The notes below the pieces were generated by a model. That model was not told where the DNA came from. It saw nothing but the letters and a program-made list of their open reading frames with translations, and ran no database searches. DNA of 64,000 nt. Source: Bosea vaviloviae. Its GTDB lineage: Bacteria; Pseudomonadota; Alphaproteobacteria; Rhizobiales; Beijerinckiaceae. Below, piece after piece: positions 46,262 to 55,078 of this stretch (positions are counted from its first letter, which is position 1; every line of letters starts with the position of its first letter). Both the position numbers and the translations under genes were made by a program. The stretch lies in NCBI RefSeq assembly GCF_001741865.1, contig NZ_CP017147.1, positions 4,269,001 through 4,333,000 of the forward strand, given 5' to 3'.

Positions 46262-46727
46262 TCTCTTTTAGAAAGTCGCTGTGAGCGGAAAGCAATGTCG
46301 GAGTCATTCTCCGGGTGGAGGCCTTGTCTTCAGTTTTGAATTAAAATAAACTGGATATAGTCTTCTTCTGTTTCCGCATTTCCGTCATATTCCCTAACGG
46401 CTCTCTATGGTGTCCGCGGGTGATAGACTTGGACTTGAGCGAACACTGAATGGGACAGAAGCGAACGGACACGCAGGCGAGGACCGATGTGTCGTCGCTG
46501 CAACGCGGCTGCGCTATGCTGTAACGGCCGATCCGCCAATTCGGCTCGTTTCTCGGAAGAGGGGGAGGGCCGGGCGATGGCCGCCTCCTCAATGCAATCG
46601 AGAACGAGCGCGCAGGCGGTGGCGTGGGCGAAGATCGCATCCTGGCGGTACCGATGCGGCGTGTTCGTCTCGCTCGACGGTCAGCTTCGATAGAGGCTGC
46701 TGCCTATGCAGTTGCAGCGCGCTCACG
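46262..46727. other. Long gene-free stretch upstream of the receptor
   Basis: The part next to the receptor (46262-46400) is AT-rich and holds its promoter region with the element at 46332-46355. The remaining ~330 bp is GC-rich, and open frames on both strands have no plausible protein character (proline/arginine-rich, no start signals). I see no transposase remnant or RNA gene. It may be eroded DNA left by insertion of the toxin-antitoxin module. Confidence 0.5.
46332..46355. promoter_or_regulatory. Shared AT-rich element, copy upstream of the receptor
   Basis: The 24 bases 46332-46355 (AGTTTTGAATTAAAATAAAC then TGGA) match 41180-41203 at 21 positions. Relative to the gene it serves, the orientation is opposite to that at the AraC gene. 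Candidate binding site for the AraC regulator or for an iron-responsive repressor. Confidence 0.6.
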
Positions 46728-46760
46728 CCCGAACTATATTCGGACTGAATTTAGTTCGGG
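46728..46760. promoter_or_regulatory. Autoregulatory operator of the toxin-antitoxin module
   Basis: Inverted repeat with 14-bp arms (46728-46741 CCCGAACTATATTC and 46747-46760, one mismatch) around a 5-bp centre, just upstream of the antitoxin. Its right end merges with the GGGAGG ribosome-binding site at 46758-46763. Antitoxins of this class repress their own operon by binding such palindromes. Confidence 0.7.
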
Positions 46761-46768
46761 AGGTCCCT

Positions 46769-47047
46769 TTGCGGTATTCTGCACAAGTCAAGCCGATCAG
46801 CTATCTGAAGGCCAACGCAGCCGACATCCTCCTCAACCTCGCCGAAAGGCGAGAGCCTCTGGTGATCACGCAGAATGGCGAGGCTAAGGCGGTGCTGCAG
46901 GATGTTGCTTCCTTTGAACAGACGCAAGAGACGCTCGCGCTGTTGAAGCTGCTTGCTATCGGCAATCAGGATGTCGATGCAGGCAAGACCAAGCCAGCTC
47001 GCGCTGTCGTCGAAAGACTGCGCGGAAAAGCGGCCGATAGTCGATGA
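46769..47047 (+). CDS. Phd/YefM-family antitoxin
   Basis: Type II antitoxin, 92 aa. The TTG start at 46769 is chosen because a strong GGGAGG (46758-46763) lies 5 bp upstream; the in-frame ATG at 46706 precedes the operator and is unlikely. The family core is VKPISYLKANAADILLNLAERREPLVITQNGEAKAVLQDVASFEQ, which forms the DNA-binding domain and the bait for repression. A C-terminal tail rich in K, A and R should neutralise the toxin. Overlaps the toxin gene by 4 bp. Confidence 0.88.
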   Translation: MRYSAQVKPISYLKANAADILLNLAERREPLVITQNGEAKAVLQDVASFEQTQETLALLKLLAIGNQDVDAGKTKPARAVVERLRGKAADSR

Positions 47048-47379
47048 AGGAGGGCCGCTTTGAGGTCGAGCTGACGCAAGGCGCGGAGGATGATCTCGAA
47101 GCCATTCACGACTACCTTGCCGAACACCGTTCAATGGAAGCGGCCGAGTCGTTGCTCGGTGCATTCATTGAGAAGATCTCCACACTGGAGCGTTACCCGG
47201 AACGGGGCAGCTTTCCCAAGGAGCTTGAGGCGTTAGGTATTCGGGAATTCCGGCAGATTCTGCTCGATCCGTATCGCCTAATCTACCGCGTGATTGGCGG
47301 CAAAGTCGTCATCTTCGTCATCGCCGACAGCCGCCGCGATATGCAGGCTTTGCTTGAACGCCGGCTGCTTGGCCGGTGA
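47044..47379 (+). CDS. RelE/ParE-family toxin
   Basis: Type II toxin, 111 aa, either a ribosome-dependent mRNA endonuclease (RelE) or a gyrase poison (ParE). The fold pattern is FEVELTQGAEDDLEAIHDYLAEH, then the second helix ISTLERYPERGSFPKELEALGI, and strands FRQILLDPYRLIYRVIGGKVVIFVIADSRRDM. The PYRLIYRV / IADSRRDMQALLERR ending fits the plasmid-stabilisation RelE/ParE group. Translationally coupled to the antitoxin (ATGA). RelE versus ParE activity cannot be decided from this reading. Confidence 0.88.
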   Translation: MKEGRFEVELTQGAEDDLEAIHDYLAEHRSMEAAESLLGAFIEKISTLERYPERGSFPKELEALGIREFRQILLDPYRLIYRVIGGKVVIFVIADSRRDMQALLERRLLGR

Positions 47380-47694
47380 TCGCGAGCCTGCTCCGCTGTT
47401 GCGCTGAGCGCGAACGGACGAACCTTGGCGTGCTGTGACGTCGTCCGCGGAAAAGCGACGGACGAGTCGGAGCAGGGGCGGCGCAGCTTCTCGGCCCATG
47501 AACGCTCACGTACAACCATCAATCGCGCTACACGACAGCGATCGGGCCATACCAGGGAAGAAGCCCTACTGGTGTGATTCGCATAAGACATATTATGGAA
47601 CTTAAATTGATCCTGAGCCCGGGCTCGCTCAGTCTCGATTGCAGCAAGCTTTCTCTTGGTAGCACCGATTTGCCAATAGCTTGCCGGATGTCTC
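47380..47694. other. Gene-free stretch between toxin and TetR gene
   Basis: About 315 bp after the toxin stop. Short open frames exist on the minus strand but lack start signals and protein-like composition. I see no RNA gene, repeat or clear terminator. It may be degenerate accessory DNA. Confidence 0.4.
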
Positions 47695-48345
47695 TCACCT
47701 GCTTTCTTTGACGACCGGCCTGGCGAACATGACGTCTCCCGCGGCGCCGTCGATGATGTGCGGCAGCATGGCTTTCCAGGATTCGATCATCTCACGATAG
47801 TAGCTGGGCTCGGGGCGCAGCACGGTTTGCACGCCCATGCCGCGCATCAGGCAGACGGTCAGATTGAGGACGATGCGCGCCTGGCGCGGCGAGCGGCGCT
47901 GCGGATCGCAGAATGCCAGCCAGATCTCGTCCAGCGCATCGTGGAAGCGCTTCACCACCGGGATCATGCGCTCGCGCAGGCTCGCGTCGTTGCGCGCCTC
48001 GGTGATCATCTCCAGCGACAGATAGAAGAAACGGCCGGAAAACAGCCGCCACAGGAATTCGACGAAATCGCCGAGCGAGACCTTGCCGTCCTGCAACTCA
48101 CTGGCGACGGCCTTGATCTGCCTGGTGCCGTCCTCGAGCAAGGCCTCCATCGCGGCGAGCACGATGTCGGCCCGCATCGGGAAGTGATGCAGCAGTGCGC
48201 CGCGCGAGACGCTGGCGCGCACGGCAATCTCTTGCGTGGTCGCGGCGTGGTAGCCGACCTCGAAAATCTCGTCGAGCGTGGCCTGGATCAGCCTTTCCCG
48301 CGTCAGGACGCTACGCAATTGCTGTTGTCTCGACGATTTTTCCAT
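47695..48345 (-). CDS. TetR-family transcriptional regulator
   Basis: TetR/AcrR-type repressor, 216 aa from ATG 48345. The N-terminal helix-turn-helix reads LIQATLDEIFEVGYHAATTQEIAVRASVSRGALLHHFPMRADIVLAAM. The C-terminal ligand domain is helical (FVEFLWRLFSGRFFYLSLEMITEAR). It diverges from the cysteine-hydrolase gene at 48493 and probably represses it through the A/T-rich dyad at 48409-48442. Effector unknown. Confidence 0.9.
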   Translation of the reverse strand: MEKSSRQQQLRSVLTRERLIQATLDEIFEVGYHAATTQEIAVRASVSRGALLHHFPMRADIVLAAMEALLEDGTRQIKAVASELQDGKVSLGDFVEFLWRLFSGRFFYLSLEMITEARNDASLRERMIPVVKRFHDALDEIWLAFCDPQRRSPRQARIVLNLTVCLMRGMGVQTVLRPEPSYYREMIESWKAMLPHIIDGAAGDVMFARPVVKESR

Positions 48346-48408
48346 GACGCCATCCGACTGCAATGACCGGCCACGCACTATGCGCCGGGCGACAGGATAG
48401 CGGGTTCC

Positions 48409-48442
48409 GCTAAAAAAACAATCTTGCTTGCTTTTTTATAGC
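48409..48442. promoter_or_regulatory. Candidate TetR operator with A/T tracts
   Basis: GCTAAAAAAACAA (48409-48421) faces TTGCTTTTTTATAGC (48428-48442), an imperfect dyad inside the 147-bp divergent spacer between the TetR gene and the hydrolase gene. Placement is right for a TetR binding site covering both promoters. No consensus is known for this regulator. Confidence 0.45.
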
Positions 48443-48492
48443 AATGGAAGATGGCATGCGGACACCTTCCTATCCCCGCATGATGGAGCCAG

Positions 48493-49131
48493 ATGATGTC
48501 GGATGACTATGCAAATCGCAGCTATGGCGAGATTCCCGTCGGCTTCGGCAAGAAGCCGGGCATCGTCGTCGTCGATTTCCAGCTCGGCTTCACCGACCCG
48601 CAATACCCGCTCGGCGGCGCGCCTCTGGTGATGCGGGCGCTCGATAACACCGAGCAGCTGCTCAAGGTGGCGCGGCGCTACAATGTGCCCGTCGCGGTCT
48701 GCAATACGGCCTATCTGAACGAGCGCGAGATGCCCTATTGGAAGATCACGGCGGTGCGCGAGACCTTCCGCCACGACCACCCCAGTGCCGCGCTCGATCC
48801 GCGAATCCATGATCCGGCCTATGATCTGACAGTGTGCAAGAAGGGCCCGTCGATCTTCTTCAACACCGGTGTCAGCGACTATTTCACCAAGGAACGCGTC
48901 GACACGGTCATCGTTACCGGCTGCAACACCAGCGGCTGCATCCGCGCGAGCTCGATCGACAGCTTCAGCTACCGCTATCGCACCATCGTGCCGGAGGATT
49001 GCGTCGGCGATATCGAGCAGCAGCCGCACAAGGACAATCTGCGCGACCTCGGCCGCCGCTATGTCGACGTATCGGATCTCGCAACCGTGCTGGCGCAGAT
49101 CGAGGACTGGCATCGGCAGAACGCCGAATAG
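48493..49131 (+). CDS. Isochorismatase-like cysteine hydrolase
   Basis: Cysteine hydrolase of the isochorismatase/nicotinamidase superfamily, 212 aa. The triad is visible: Asp in GIVVVDFQLGF (about 30), Lys in VCKKGPSIFF (about 116) and Cys in VIVTGCNTSGCIRASSID (about 150). The GCNTSGC context is typical of N-carbamoylsarcosine amidase-like members acting on amides or ureido compounds. ATG 48493 is used; the second Met is two codons on. It diverges from, and is probably regulated by, the TetR protein. Substrate unknown. Confidence 0.87.
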   Translation: MMSDDYANRSYGEIPVGFGKKPGIVVVDFQLGFTDPQYPLGGAPLVMRALDNTEQLLKVARRYNVPVAVCNTAYLNEREMPYWKITAVRETFRHDHPSAALDPRIHDPAYDLTVCKKGPSIFFNTGVSDYFTKERVDTVIVTGCNTSGCIRASSIDSFSYRYRTIVPEDCVGDIEQQPHKDNLRDLGRRYVDVSDLATVLAQIEDWHRQNAE

Positions 49132-49156
49132 GACGCGCTTCGGATCCCGAGCCTCA

Positions 49157-49187
49157 ACTTCGCTCGAAAACGCTTCAACGCGCCCTA
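49157..49187. repeat. Palindromic dispersed repeat, partial copy 4 (supplies MBL gene stop codon)
   Basis: Bases 49157-49174 are identical to 22448-22465 in copy 3. On the minus strand the element region begins with TAG at 49187-49185, which is the stop codon of the metallo-hydrolase gene. This is the third case in the window of a gene whose TAG stop adjoins a copy of this family. Confidence 0.6.
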
Positions 49188-49991
49188 CCCGGCCTTCGAC
49201 GTGATCGTCATACCGTCGAAGGCCGCCTCGATCCCCTCCGGCAAGCGCCGCGACAGTACCGCATAGTCGAGATCGCTATGCAGATTGGTCAGGATCGTGC
49301 GGCGCGGCTTGAGTTCTGCGATCGCCGCCAGCGACTGCTCCAGATTGAAATGGCTCGGATGCGGTGTCTCGCGCAGACAATCGAGGATCAGGATGTCGAG
49401 ACCGGCCATCGCAGCCTTGGCCTGCGCCGGCAGGACGCTGACATCCGGGAGATAGGCCAGGTCGCCGAACCGGAAGCCGAGCGATTCGTAGCCCGGACCA
49501 TGCTCGACGGCGAAAGGCAGCGCCTCCAGGGGCTTCCCGGCGCCCTCTATCGTCAAGGGACTGCCGACCCGCATCGGCTTCAGGTCCAGGATCGGCGGAT
49601 AGGTGCTGCCGGGCGGTGTCTCGAAGATATAGCCGAAGCGGAGGGCAAGCGTCGCGGATGTACGCTCGTCGGCGTAGACCGGCAGCCTGCGGCGCATATG
49701 CATGACCAGCGCGCGCATGTCGTCGATGCCGTGGGTGTGGTCGGCATGGTCATGCGTGATCAGCACCGCATCGAGATGCATCACGCCGGCGTCGATCAAT
49801 TGCTCGCGCAGATCGGGCGAGGTGTCGACGATCAGGCTGGTCGTTCCATTCGGGCCGACGCTTTCGACCAGGATCGAGCAGCGCCGCCGCCGGTTCTTCG
49901 GCTCGGCGGGATCGCAGGCCCCCCAGCCGGAGCCGGGGCGCGGCACACCGCCAGACGAGCCGCAGCCGAGGATGGTGACCGTCAGCGCCAT
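49185..49991 (-). CDS. MBL-fold metallo-hydrolase (PhnP-like)
   Basis: Metallo-beta-lactamase-fold phosphodiesterase-type protein, 268 aa. It starts LTVTILGCGSSGGVPRPGSGWG, with a cysteine pair CDPAEPKNRRRRCS, and carries the metal-binding motif ITHDHADHTHGIDDMR plus later ligands in VEHGPGYESLGFRFGDLAYLPDVS and ILDCLRETPHPSHFNLEQ. The pattern matches PhnP-like phosphoribosyl cyclic phosphodiesterases. Genomically it belongs to the conserved holB-metG-tatD-MBL block of alphaproteobacteria, so its role is housekeeping but not defined. Confidence 0.88.
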   Translation of the reverse strand: MALTVTILGCGSSGGVPRPGSGWGACDPAEPKNRRRRCSILVESVGPNGTTSLIVDTSPDLREQLIDAGVMHLDAVLITHDHADHTHGIDDMRALVMHMRRRLPVYADERTSATLALRFGYIFETPPGSTYPPILDLKPMRVGSPLTIEGAGKPLEALPFAVEHGPGYESLGFRFGDLAYLPDVSVLPAQAKAAMAGLDILILDCLRETPHPSHFNLEQSLAAIAELKPRRTILTNLHSDLDYAVLSRRLPEGIEAAFDGMTITSKAG

Positions 49992-50004
49992 GCGAAGCGA
50001 TGTC

Positions 50005-50805
50005 TCATGAGCGTTGGGTCAGGGGTGCGGAGTGGTCCATCTTCCAGTAGCAACGGCGCGCATTGGCCGTGGTCAGGGCAGCGATCTCGTCGAAGCCGAC
50101 GCCAATCGCTTCACCTAGAACCTTCGCTGTTTCAACGACATAGGATGGTTCGTTGCGTTTGCCTCTGAACGGGACGGGCGCGAGGTAAGGCGCATCCGTC
50201 TCGACCAGAAGGCGGTCGCTCGGCACGAGCCGCGCGATCCGGCGCAGCTCCTCCGAGGTCTTGAAGGTCAGGATGCCGGAGAAGGACACGTAAAGCCCCA
50301 TCTCGACCCCGGCCAGCGCCAGCGCCTCGCCTGCCGTGAAGCAGTGCAGGATGGCGGGGAAGGCGCCCTTCCCCATCTCCTCGCGCAGGATCGCGATCAT
50401 GTCGTCATCGGCCTGGCGGGCATGGATGACGAGCGGCAGCTGCGTGATGCGCGCAGCGGCGATATGGGTGCGCAAGCCTTGAGCCTGCGCCTCGCGCGGG
50501 CTCTTGTCGTAATGGTAGTCGAGCCCGGCCTCACCGATGGCGACACAGCGCGGATGGCGCGACAGCTCAACCAGCTGCTCGGCCGTGACGTCGAGTTCCT
50601 CATGCGCGCCATGGGGGTGCGTGCCGACGCTGCACCAGACCGAGGGGAAGCGTTCGGCGATTGCTGCATAGGTTGGAAAGCGCGCCACGCGGGTCGAAAT
50701 CGTGACCATGCGGCCGACGCCGGCGGCCTCGGCGCGCGCGACGAAGGCGTCGAGGTCCTCAGTGAAATCGGGAAAATCGAGATGGCAATGCGTATCGATC
50801 AGCAT
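50005..50805 (-). CDS. TatD-family metal-dependent hydrolase (YcfH-like)
   Basis: TIM-barrel metal-dependent DNase-family protein, 266 aa. The motifs are DTHCHLDFPDF at the start, VGTHPHGAHE, AIGEAGLDYHYDKSPREAQ, VIHARQADDD, ILHCFTAGEALA and LLVETDAPYLAPVPFRGKRNEPSYV, which together supply the metal ligands of the TatD family. The metG stop overlaps its ATG (TGATG), so it is translated with metG. Members are 3'-5' exonucleases involved in DNA or D-aminoacyl-tRNA quality control. The exact role here is not known. Confidence 0.93.
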   Translation of the reverse strand: MLIDTHCHLDFPDFTEDLDAFVARAEAAGVGRMVTISTRVARFPTYAAIAERFPSVWCSVGTHPHGAHEELDVTAEQLVELSRHPRCVAIGEAGLDYHYDKSPREAQAQGLRTHIAAARITQLPLVIHARQADDDMIAILREEMGKGAFPAILHCFTAGEALALAGVEMGLYVSFSGILTFKTSEELRRIARLVPSDRLLVETDAPYLAPVPFRGKRNEPSYVVETAKVLGEAIGVGFDEIAALTTANARRCYWKMDHSAPLTQRS

Positions 50806-52361
50806 CAGGCGCCCTCGCCGGCCTCCGGCTCGATATAGCGCGGGAAGATGCCGTTCGGCGCCGGAAGCGAGATCCCCGCAGTCAGGCGGCCCGCTTCGCC
50901 CAGCGCAGCGAAGCTGCGGGCGTCTGTCGCGACGCCCAGCAGATCGAGCAGTTTGGCGCAGGCTTCAGGCATCACCGGTTGCACCAGGATCGCGACCTGG
51001 CGCAGCACCTCGGCCGTGACATAGAGCACGGTGTCGCGGCGCGCGGGATCGCTCTTGGTCAATCGCCAGGGTTCGTTCGCGGCGAAATAGCGGTTCGCCT
51101 CGGCGACCACGGCCCAGAGCTCCGCCAGCAGGCTATGCAGGGCGAAATCCTGCATGGCCTCGCGGGCCTTGGCGAGCGCGCCATCGGCGAGCCCGAGCAT
51201 GGCGTCATCGCCTTCGGTCAGCGCGCCGCAGGCAGGCACCCTGCCCTCGCAGTTCTTGGCGATCATCGAGAGCGAGCGTTGCGCCAGATTGCCGAGATCA
51301 TTGGCAAGGTCGGCATTGATGCGCCCGACGATCGCTTCATGGCTGTAATTGCCGTCCTGGCCGAAGGAGACCTCGCGCAGGAAGAAATAGCGCAGCTGGT
51401 CGACGCCATAGGCATCCGTCAGTTCGAACGGGTCGACGACATTGCCCAGCGATTTCGACATCTTCTCGCCCTTGGAGAGCAGGAAGCCGTGGCCGAAGAC
51501 GCGCTTGGGCAAAGGCAGCCCGGCCGACATCAGGAAGGCCGGCCAGTAAACGGTGTGGAAGCGGACGATGTCCTTGCCGATGATGTGGACGTCGGCCGGC
51601 CAGTAATGCGCGCGCGGATCGGCCGGATCGGGAAAGCCCGTCCCGGTGAGGTAGTTGTTCAGCGCATCGACCCAGACATACATCACATGCTTCGGGTCGC
51701 CCGGCACGGGCAGGCCCCAGTCGAAAGTCGTCCGGCTGATCGAGAGATCTTCCAGCCCGCTTTTCACGAAGGAGACGATCTCGTTGCGGCGCGTCGGCGG
51801 CGAGATGAAGTCGGGAACCGCCTCATAGAGGCTCAAGAGCCGGTCCTGATAGGATTTCAGGCGGAAGAAATAGCTCTCCTCCTCGACCCATTCGACCGGC
51901 GTGCCCTGCCCGCCCAGGCGTGTGCCGTCAGCCAGGAGCGTCGTCTCCTCCTCGCCATAGAACGCCTCGTCGCGGATCGAATACCAGCCGGCATATTTCG
52001 ACAGGTAGATGTCGCCATTGGCCTCCATCCGCCGCCACAATTCCTGCGTCGAGGGCAGATGGTCTGCGTCGGTGGTGCGGATGAAGCGGTCGAAGGAGCA
52101 GCCGAGCCGCTGCTCCATCTGCTTGAAGCGTTCTGCGATCTGATCGACGTAAGCCTTTGGATCCAGGCCATTTTGTGCCGCCGTACGCTGCACCTTCTGG
52201 CCATGCTCGTCGGTCCCGGTCATGGCGAAGACGTCGTAGCCGTCGAGCCGCTTGAAGCGCGCGATCGCATCCGACGCCACCATCTCATAGGCGTGGCCGA
52301 TATGGGGGGGACCATTCGTGTAGTGAATGGCGGTCGTCAGATAGAATTTGGGCGCCGTGGC
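50805..52361 (-). CDS. metG: Methionyl-tRNA synthetase
   Basis: Class I aminoacyl-tRNA synthetase charging tRNA-Met, 518 aa from ATG 52361 ([15 protein letters not shown]). The HIGH motif appears as PPHIGHAYE and KMSKS as [15 protein letters not shown]. The anticodon-binding helical domain follows ([25 protein letters not shown]). The four-cysteine zinc knuckle of long forms is not evident, and no C-terminal tRNA-binding domain is present, as in many alphaproteobacteria. It sits between holB (25 bp upstream) and tatD (TGATG overlap). Confidence 0.95.
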   Translation of the reverse strand, partial: ATAPKFYLTTAIHYTNGPPHIGHAYEMVASDAIARFKRLDGYDVFAMTGTDEHGQKVQRTAAQNGLDPKAYVDQIAERFKQMEQRLGCSFDRFIRTTDADHLPSTQELWRRMEANGDIYLSKYAGWYSIRDEAFYGEEETTLLADGTRLGGQGTPVEWVEEESYFFRLKSYQDRLLSLYEAVPDFISPPTRRNEIVSFVKSGLEDLSISRTTFDWGLPVPGDPKHVMYVWVDALNNYLTGTGFPDPADPRAHYWPADVHIIGKDIVRFHTVYWPAFLMSAGLPLPKRVFGHGFLLSKGEKMSKSLGNVVDPFELTDAYGVDQLRYFFLREVSFGQDGNYSHEAIVGRINADLANDLGNLAQRSLSMIAKNCEGRVPACGALTEGDDAMLGLADGALAKAREAMQDFALHSLLAELWAVVAEANRYFAANEPWRLTKSDPARRDTVLYVTAEVLRQVAILVQPVMPEACAKLLDLLGVATDARSFAALGEAGRLTAGISLPAPNGIFPRYIEPEAGEGA

Positions 52362-52386
52362 CATAGTCCGGTCCGAAGGGTTCGCT

Positions 52387-53457
52387 TCACGCTGCGCGCG
52401 AGCGGGCAACCGCATCCGACAGATCATGAAACATCGTCATCACGAGAGGGCGGCGATCGAGGTTATAGGTGTCCACCTCGCGGGCCGCGCGTCCCAGCTT
52501 TTCCCATACCTCCGCCAGCGGTGCAAGGCGCGCCGGGCTGGCTGCGGCATGGGCATGGAGATGGTCGCCGAGCCAGCTCTGGATGGTGTCGATCATCACC
52601 GCGAAGTCGCCCTCGCCCGCCTTGCCGGCGACGTCCTCGGCGAGCGCCAGTAGAGCCGTGAGATCGATGCCCGGAAGCGCATCGAGCCGGGCCCGCACGG
52701 CTTCGACCAGCGCCAACGTCTCGGGATCGACATAGGTGAGCGCGCGGCGCACCGAGCCGTCGCTGAAGCTGGCCGCGCGCAACAGGGCCGATTCGTCGAA
52801 GGGATCGCCCATTCGCTCCAGCGCGATCCGGCCAGCCTGCGCGATAGCCGCCTCATCCAGAGCCGCGAAGGTCAGGAGCCGGCAGCGCGAGCGGATCGTC
52901 GGCAGCATGCGGCCGGGCGCATGCGCCACGATCAGGAAGAGCGCGCGCGGCGGCGGTTCCTCCAACAGCTTCAGCAAGGCGTTGGCGGCCGAGCGATCCA
53001 TGTCCTCGGCGGAATCGACGATGGCGATGCGCCAGCCGCCTTCGGCCGCGCTCGAACCGAAGCGGTCGAGCACACGCCGAACCGAATCGACCGGGATATT
53101 GCTGGTGTAACCCTTGCCATCGGGCTTCTGCGTCCGGCGCAGCACATGCAGATCGGGATGCGATTGCGCCATGATGCGCCGGCTGGCGGGATCCTCTTCC
53201 GCCATGGCGAGCGAGCCGGCGTCCGCCGCACGCCGGGCCGGGTCGCCGGCCGCCAGCATGAAACGCGCGGCGCGATAGGCGAAGCTCGCCTTGCCGATGC
53301 CTTCCGGCCCACCAAGCAGCCAGGCATGGTGCATCCGGCCCGAGCGCAACGCTTCGAGAAAATCCTGCTCCTGCGCCCCATGCCCGACGAGCGCCAGCGT
53401 CTCGCGCGGGTGCGGGGCATTCGGCAGCCGGTCAGGTTCGTCGCTCGTCGCGCGCAT
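52387..53457 (-). CDS. holB: DNA polymerase III delta-prime subunit
   Basis: Clamp-loader subunit, AAA+ fold, 356 aa from ATG 53457. Visible are [24 protein letters not shown] (Walker A-like GPEGIGKAS), [27 protein letters not shown] (Walker B/sensor region) and [22 protein letters not shown] (the SRC motif). The usual zinc-binding cysteines are missing, as in several alphaproteobacterial HolB. The frame is open 28 codons further up, but that part is not protein-like. An overlapping TGA at 53459-53457 belongs to an upstream reading frame that may be the end of a lost tmk. Confidence 0.93.
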   Translation of the reverse strand: MRATSDEPDRLPNAPHPRETLALVGHGAQEQDFLEALRSGRMHHAWLLGGPEGIGKASFAYRAARFMLAAGDPARRAADAGSLAMAEEDPASRRIMAQSHPDLHVLRRTQKPDGKGYTSNIPVDSVRRVLDRFGSSAAEGGWRIAIVDSAEDMDRSAANALLKLLEEPPPRALFLIVAHAPGRMLPTIRSRCRLLTFAALDEAAIAQAGRIALERMGDPFDESALLRAASFSDGSVRRALTYVDPETLALVEAVRARLDALPGIDLTALLALAEDVAGKAGEGDFAVMIDTIQSWLGDHLHAHAAASPARLAPLAEVWEKLGRAAREVDTYNLDRRPLVMTMFHDLSDAVARSRAA

Positions 53458-53537
53458 CAGGCGTCCTGTGGCAATGGCAGGCGCTGGTGGAGCACAATCC
53501 TGACCACGACGGCAAGCGTTTCCGGCGCGGCCGAAGG
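53457..53537 (-). pseudogene. Possible 3' remnant of thymidylate kinase gene
   Basis: A 26-codon frame, closed upstream by TGA at 53540-53538, ends in TGA overlapping the holB ATG (TGATG). It reads PETLAVVVRIVLHQRLPLP before the final QDA, which resembles the last helix of Tmk proteins. In many alphaproteobacteria tmk directly precedes holB with such coupling. Here the upstream neighbour is instead an aldehyde dehydrogenase of the Liv island. Short and weak: it could be chance. Confidence 0.3.
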
Positions 53538-53569
53538 TCAAGCGCCGCGTGGCGCCCTCCCCGCTCGCT

Positions 53570-55009
53570 TTACGCCGCCATGAAATGGGTCAGCTTCACA
53601 TTGAGATAGTCCTGGATGGCCTGCCGGCCGCCTTCTCGGCCCATGCCGGAATGATCGACGCCGCCAAAGGGGGCCTCGGCATGGGCGATCATGAAGGTGT
53701 TGACTCCGACCATGCCAGCCTTGAGTTCTGCGCTGAGCGCCTCCGCGCTACGCTGACTGGCAGTGAAGCCATAGGCAGCCAGGCCGTAGGGCGTCGAATT
53801 CGCCCGCTCGATCGCGTCATCCAGCGTTCGGAAGGTCGCGATCGGCGCCAGCGGGCCAAAGGGCTCGTCGCGCATGATACGGGCGTCGTCGGGTACGTCG
53901 GAAAAGACGGTCGGTTCGAAATGGAAGCCCTTGTTCCGGTTGGCCGGGCGGCGCCCGCCGGTGAGGCGACGCGCGCCCGAAGCTTCCGTTTCGGCAGATA
54001 GCGCCTCGACGCGGTCGCGCTGGCTGGCGAGCGTCAGCGGGCCCATCGTCGTCGCCCGGTTCTGACTGTCGCCCAGCACCAGCGCTTCGGCAGCCCTGAC
54101 CATGCCGCTGGCGAAACGCTCTGCCAGGCTTTCATGCACATAGAAGCGGTTCGGCGCGATGCAGACCTGGCCGGCGTTGCGGAACTTGAACAGCGCACAC
54201 AATGTCGCGGCGCTGTCGACATCGGCATCCTCGCAGATCACGACGGGGGCATGGCCGCCGAGTTCCATCGAGCAACGCTTGACGGTCTTGGCGGCCTCGG
54301 CCAGCAGCATCTGACCGACGCGCGTCGAGCCGGTCAGTGAAATCTTGCGGACCTCCTCGGCAGCCATCAGGAGAGGCGTGATCGTCTCTGCCGGGCCGAA
54401 GAGCATCTGGACGGTGCCAGCCGGAGCTCCGCCTTCTGCACAGGCTTCGGCGATCAGCGTCGAGGTCAGCGGTGTCTGCTCGGAGGGCCGGCAGATGATC
54501 GGGCAGCCCGCTGCCAACGCTGGCGCGATCTTGCGGGCGAGCAGATTGATCGGGAAATTCCAGGCGGTGAAGGCGGCGACGATGCCGACCGGCTCCAGCG
54601 CCGTGGCCAGGCGCCCGCCCTGGCGGGAGGGGATCGTCTCGCCAAAAAGGCGCTCGGCCTCGCCGGCAAACCAGTCGAATTGCTCGATCGCGATCAGGAC
54701 TTCACCCTCGGATTGGGCGATCGGCCGGCCGATCTCATAGGACAATGCGCTCGCCAGCGCGCCCTTGCGCGCTTCCATCGCTCGGGCGATGCCGCGCAGC
54801 ACCTTGGCCCGCTCCCAGCCATGCACCTTCGACCAGGTTTTCAGCGCGGCACGCGCCTGATGAAGCGCTTCTTCAACCTCGGCTGGGCCGGCGCGCGGAG
54901 CCGTCCAGAGCAACTCCTCGGTGCAGGGGTTGATGACCCGCAACGGTTCGAGCTCGGTCTGCGCGCGGAATTCGCCGCCGATCAGCAGCTTGGGAATCAA
55001 GTCGGGCAT
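53570..55009 (-). CDS. NAD(P)-dependent aldehyde dehydrogenase
   Basis: Aldehyde dehydrogenase superfamily enzyme, 479 aa, nearest in pattern to succinate-semialdehyde dehydrogenases. It shows the cofactor segment GIVAAFTAWNFPINLLARKIAPALAAG, SLTGSTRVGQ, the general base in ELGGHAPVVI, the catalytic cysteine in FRNAGQVCIAPNRFYVHE, and PTVFSDVPDDARIMRDEPFGPLAPI with the C-terminal FGGVDHSGMGREGG. Last gene of the Liv-type operon, after an SDR. The pair could oxidise an alcohol then aldehyde derived from the imported compound. Substrate unknown. Confidence 0.92.
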   Translation of the reverse strand: MPDLIPKLLIGGEFRAQTELEPLRVINPCTEELLWTAPRAGPAEVEEALHQARAALKTWSKVHGWERAKVLRGIARAMEARKGALASALSYEIGRPIAQSEGEVLIAIEQFDWFAGEAERLFGETIPSRQGGRLATALEPVGIVAAFTAWNFPINLLARKIAPALAAGCPIICRPSEQTPLTSTLIAEACAEGGAPAGTVQMLFGPAETITPLLMAAEEVRKISLTGSTRVGQMLLAEAAKTVKRCSMELGGHAPVVICEDADVDSAATLCALFKFRNAGQVCIAPNRFYVHESLAERFASGMVRAAEALVLGDSQNRATTMGPLTLASQRDRVEALSAETEASGARRLTGGRRPANRNKGFHFEPTVFSDVPDDARIMRDEPFGPLAPIATFRTLDDAIERANSTPYGLAAYGFTASQRSAEALSAELKAGMVGVNTFMIAHAEAPFGGVDHSGMGREGGRQAIQDYLNVKLTHFMAA

Positions 55010-55078
55010 GGAGCCTCCAGGATGTTCGAGACAAGTTTGGCGTGGCCGGTTGAAGCGAAGCGCGCCGTCTTCCGGCCG

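Noticed and set aside
46407..46748. Small open frames before the antitoxin
   Set aside because: Arginine/proline/serine-rich, no ribosome-binding sites, and they overlap the toxin-antitoxin operator. Treated as non-coding.
50979..52661. 560-codon open frame on the plus strand
   Set aside because: Antisense to metG, whose HIGH and KMSKS motifs are unambiguous.
53570..55009. Aldehyde dehydrogenase as the 2,5-dioxopentanoate dehydrogenase partner of kdgD
   Set aside because: It lies over 30 kb away in the Liv-type operon under RpiR and is better explained as part of that pathway. The activity is not excluded but has no support from context.
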